From NCBI GenBank assembly GCA_019242465.1, contig JAFAVL010000686.1, positions 1 through 7,506 on the forward strand: 7,506 nt of DNA, given 5' to 3'. The translations under genes and the position numbers were made by a program. This DNA comes from Chroococcidiopsidaceae cyanobacterium CP_BM_RX_35. Its GTDB lineage: Bacteria > Cyanobacteriota > Cyanobacteriia > Cyanobacteriales > Chroococcidiopsidaceae. The notes beneath the pieces are model-generated. The model did not search any database. It saw only the letters and a list, made by a program, of their open reading frames with translations, and had not been told where the DNA came from. Within the stretch, counting starts at the first letter, position 1. The number at the start of each line of letters is the position of its first letter. Positions 6,343-7,506 of this stretch are shown one piece after another.

Positions 6343-6818
6343 TCTAATGGTGCTGTAAGCTTTGCTAAAGCCTGTTTCAGCAGTGGCGGCAACTGGCGCA
6401 TAATCTTTCCTTTCGGGCGCTCAACCGCTACTAACGTTACCTGTGCCTTGGCATATAGCTCTTGCCCATCTAGGGATTTAATTTCGTAATCCCAATTAAT
6501 TCGGACACCGTTCATTTGTAGAAGGCGTGTCTTGACAATAGCCGCCATTCCCATTCGTAGCGGACGATGGTAGCGGATAGAAAGCTCAACTACTGGTAAA
6601 TCGCATCCCAGGGCTACTAAATCAGCAAACTCGATGCCAGTGAAGCGCAAACACTCTATCCGTGCCTCCTCCATCCAGGTGAGATAAGCACCATGCCAGA
6701 CAATGCCTGCATAGTCGGTGTGATGAGGTTGCGCCCGAACTGTATGTTCAAACCAACGGTTACAATCCACCTGCGGCAGATTAGGGGCATCATTTGAATG
6801 TTTGGATGAGAAAGACAA
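6270..6818 (-). CDS. Hotdog-fold acyl-CoA thioesterase (4HBT/YbgC type)
   Basis: Cytoplasmic enzyme that hydrolyses an acyl-CoA thioester. The 182-residue product shows the 4-hydroxybenzoyl-CoA thioesterase signature HTDYAGIVWHGAYLTWMEEARIE, split here as HTDYAGIVWHG and AYLTWMEEARIE, with D35 as the likely catalytic aspartate. The PVVELSIRYHRPLRMG strand and an AKAQVTLVAV strand complete the fold. In cyanobacteria a member of this family is the DHNA-CoA thioesterase of phylloquinone synthesis (Synechocystis slr0204), so that is a plausible substrate, but family members differ and this is inference. The start is a TTG at 6818 because a TGA at 6834-6836 closes the frame upstream; GAGGA lies 12 bases before it. 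Residues 159-169 (EEAGEQGGEGD) are encoded by the right arm of the G-rich repeat, so the normal protein probably ended near residue 160. It lies 65 bases downstream of cbiA on the same strand and is convergent with hmpF. Confidence 0.8.
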   Translation of the reverse strand: MSFSSKHSNDAPNLPQVDCNRWFEHTVRAQPHHTDYAGIVWHGAYLTWMEEARIECLRFTGIEFADLVALGCDLPVVELSIRYHRPLRMGMAAIVKTRLLQMNGVRINWDYEIKSLDGQELYAKAQVTLVAVERPKGKIMRQLPPLLKQALAKLTAPLEEAGEQGGEGDALQVGQKEAAVSS

Positions 6819-6883
6819 AGGGGTTTTCTGTCCTCAACGAGTTTTTGCGGTATCGAGTGGCATCTAGGACATTGCATCCTCCA
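6819..6883 (-). other. Start region of the thioesterase gene with a well-placed RBS and two in-frame stops
   Basis: Right after the cbiA stop, the minus strand carries GGAGG (6882-6878), five bases and then ATG at 6872. This ATG is in the thioesterase frame but meets TAG at 6866-6864; another in-frame ATG follows at 6863, then TGA at 6836-6834. The reading frame is open only from there to the TTG at 6818. Either translation starts at TTG, or the start region has decayed or carries sequence errors. Confidence 0.5.
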
Positions 6884-7506
6884 TTATGCAATGTTAAAAC
6901 GTGCGCAATGCTGCAAAAACTGCCTAGGGATCTCTAATCGCTCACCGAAATGGAGATGGATATAGGAGGCATGAATATTGTGCAACTGCCATCCTTCTAA
7001 TGTGGATGAACTCTGCGGCTCGTATCCTCGTGTTTGAAATAAAGGCTGGGTTGCCATTTCTGTGAGACGTGAACGATGAAACTCATGACCCCATACTACA
7101 GTCCCAGCATTTAATAAGGGGCTATCTTGCAGCGCAGTTGCCTGCCGATAGCCTAGTGTTAGACGCGAACTCATCACAGCAGTTGTCGGTATGGCTCCCA
7201 CCATCGCCCAGGCTTTCCCATCAAAATCCACAATCTGCTGACACAAATACATTAACCCCCCGCACTCAGCATAGGTAGGTATCCCTGCCTGAAGTGCTGC
7301 TCGAACAGCTACACGAGCTGTGTAGTTCTCTGCCAACTGTTGTGCAAAAACTTCTGGAAAACCACCTCCGAAGTAGAGTCCCTGAACGTTTTCTGGTAGA
7401 GCCTGATCGCTGAGAGGACTCCAAGGTATCAGCTGGGCACCTAACTGTTGCAGCAAGTCCAAATTGTCTTGGTAGTAGAAACTAAAAGCGCGATCACGAG
7501 CGATTG
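6884..7506 (-). CDS. cbiA: Cobyrinate a,c-diamide synthase, C-terminal amidotransferase part (5' end beyond window)
   Basis: Cobalamin (or pseudocobalamin) biosynthesis enzyme CbiA/CobB: ATP- and glutamine-dependent amidation of the a and c side chains of cobyrinate. The frame is open to the window edge, so 207 codons are visible, less than half of a usual family member; an internal TTG at 7462 is not the start. The visible part begins with IARDRAFSFYYQDNL, the conserved junction into the class I glutamine amidotransferase domain (GATase_3 type). Then come GLYFGGGFPE, the nucleophile motif AECGGLMYLC with cysteine 81 of the visible fragment, GHEFHRSR, and the histidine-bearing IHASYIHLHF near the C-terminus. 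These residues indicate an active glutaminase. The stop TAA is at 6886-6884, two bases from the GGAGG described for the thioesterase start region, so the two genes may be cotranscribed. The N-terminal ATP-binding domain is outside the window. Confidence 0.92.
   Translation of the reverse strand, partial: IARDRAFSFYYQDNLDLLQQLGAQLIPWSPLSDQALPENVQGLYFGGGFPEVFAQQLAENYTARVAVRAALQAGIPTYAECGGLMYLCQQIVDFDGKAWAMVGAIPTTAVMSSRLTLGYRQATALQDSPLLNAGTVVWGHEFHRSRLTEMATQPLFQTRGYEPQSSSTLEGWQLHNIHASYIHLHFGERLEIPRQFLQHCARFNIA

Noticed and set aside
6656..6877. 73-codon frame starting at ATG 6877 after GGAGG
   Set aside because: It overlaps the thioesterase in another frame for most of its length, and GGAGG touches the ATG with no spacer. 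The downstream ATG 6872 is the better-spaced one. A frameshifted fusion with the thioesterase cannot be fully excluded.

Overview
The window looks like chromosome from a cyanobacterium, probably a large-genome one (Nostocales or Chroococcidiopsis-like). The evidence is a gene set matching the cyanobacterial Hmp/Pil motility chemosensory cluster, an HmpF-type coiled-coil protein beside it, two exact HIP1 octamers (GCGATCGC), and several families of short palindromic or G-rich interspersed repeats. The organism is inferred; no marker gene fixes the genus.

Left part (1-3611, minus strand): a three-gene operon read right to left. It encodes a single-domain CheY-like response regulator (hmpB/pilH-like), a CheW adaptor (hmpC/pilI-like, overlapping the regulator by ATGA) and a large TPR-containing methyl-accepting receptor (hmpD/pilJ-like). 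The receptor runs off the left edge only a few residues before its expected end. The histidine kinase CheA (hmpE/pilL) would be expected just beyond that edge.

Middle (3612-4443): an 832-base gene-free divergent intergenic region. Its operon-proximal half is AT-rich and holds two perfect dyads and a repeated 10-mer. Its hmpF-proximal half is GC-rich and is a chain of strong hairpins. A possible promoter for hmpF lies at 4051-4081, which would give a leader of about 350 nt.

Right of centre (4444-6177, plus strand): hmpF, a roughly 577-residue coiled-coil protein. In Nostoc punctiforme it is known as a dynamically polar regulator of type IV pili. Together with the operon it forms a motility module: receptor, adaptor, response regulator and polar pilus regulator on the two sides of one control region.

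Right end (6195-7506, minus strand): a G-rich inverted repeat separates hmpF from a convergent hotdog-fold acyl-CoA thioesterase, and one repeat arm encodes part of the thioesterase tail. Upstream of the thioesterase on the same strand is the C-terminal glutamine amidotransferase part of cobyrinate a,c-diamide synthase (cbiA/cobB), cut by the window edge.

I found no clearly new multi-gene system. The points most worth a second look are the repeat-derived insertion in the receptor gene, the NPF repeats in its linker, the structured hmpF leader, the absence of a PatA-type gene between hmpF and hmpB, the repeat-encoded thioesterase tail, and the thioesterase start region with a good ribosome binding site followed by two in-frame stops.
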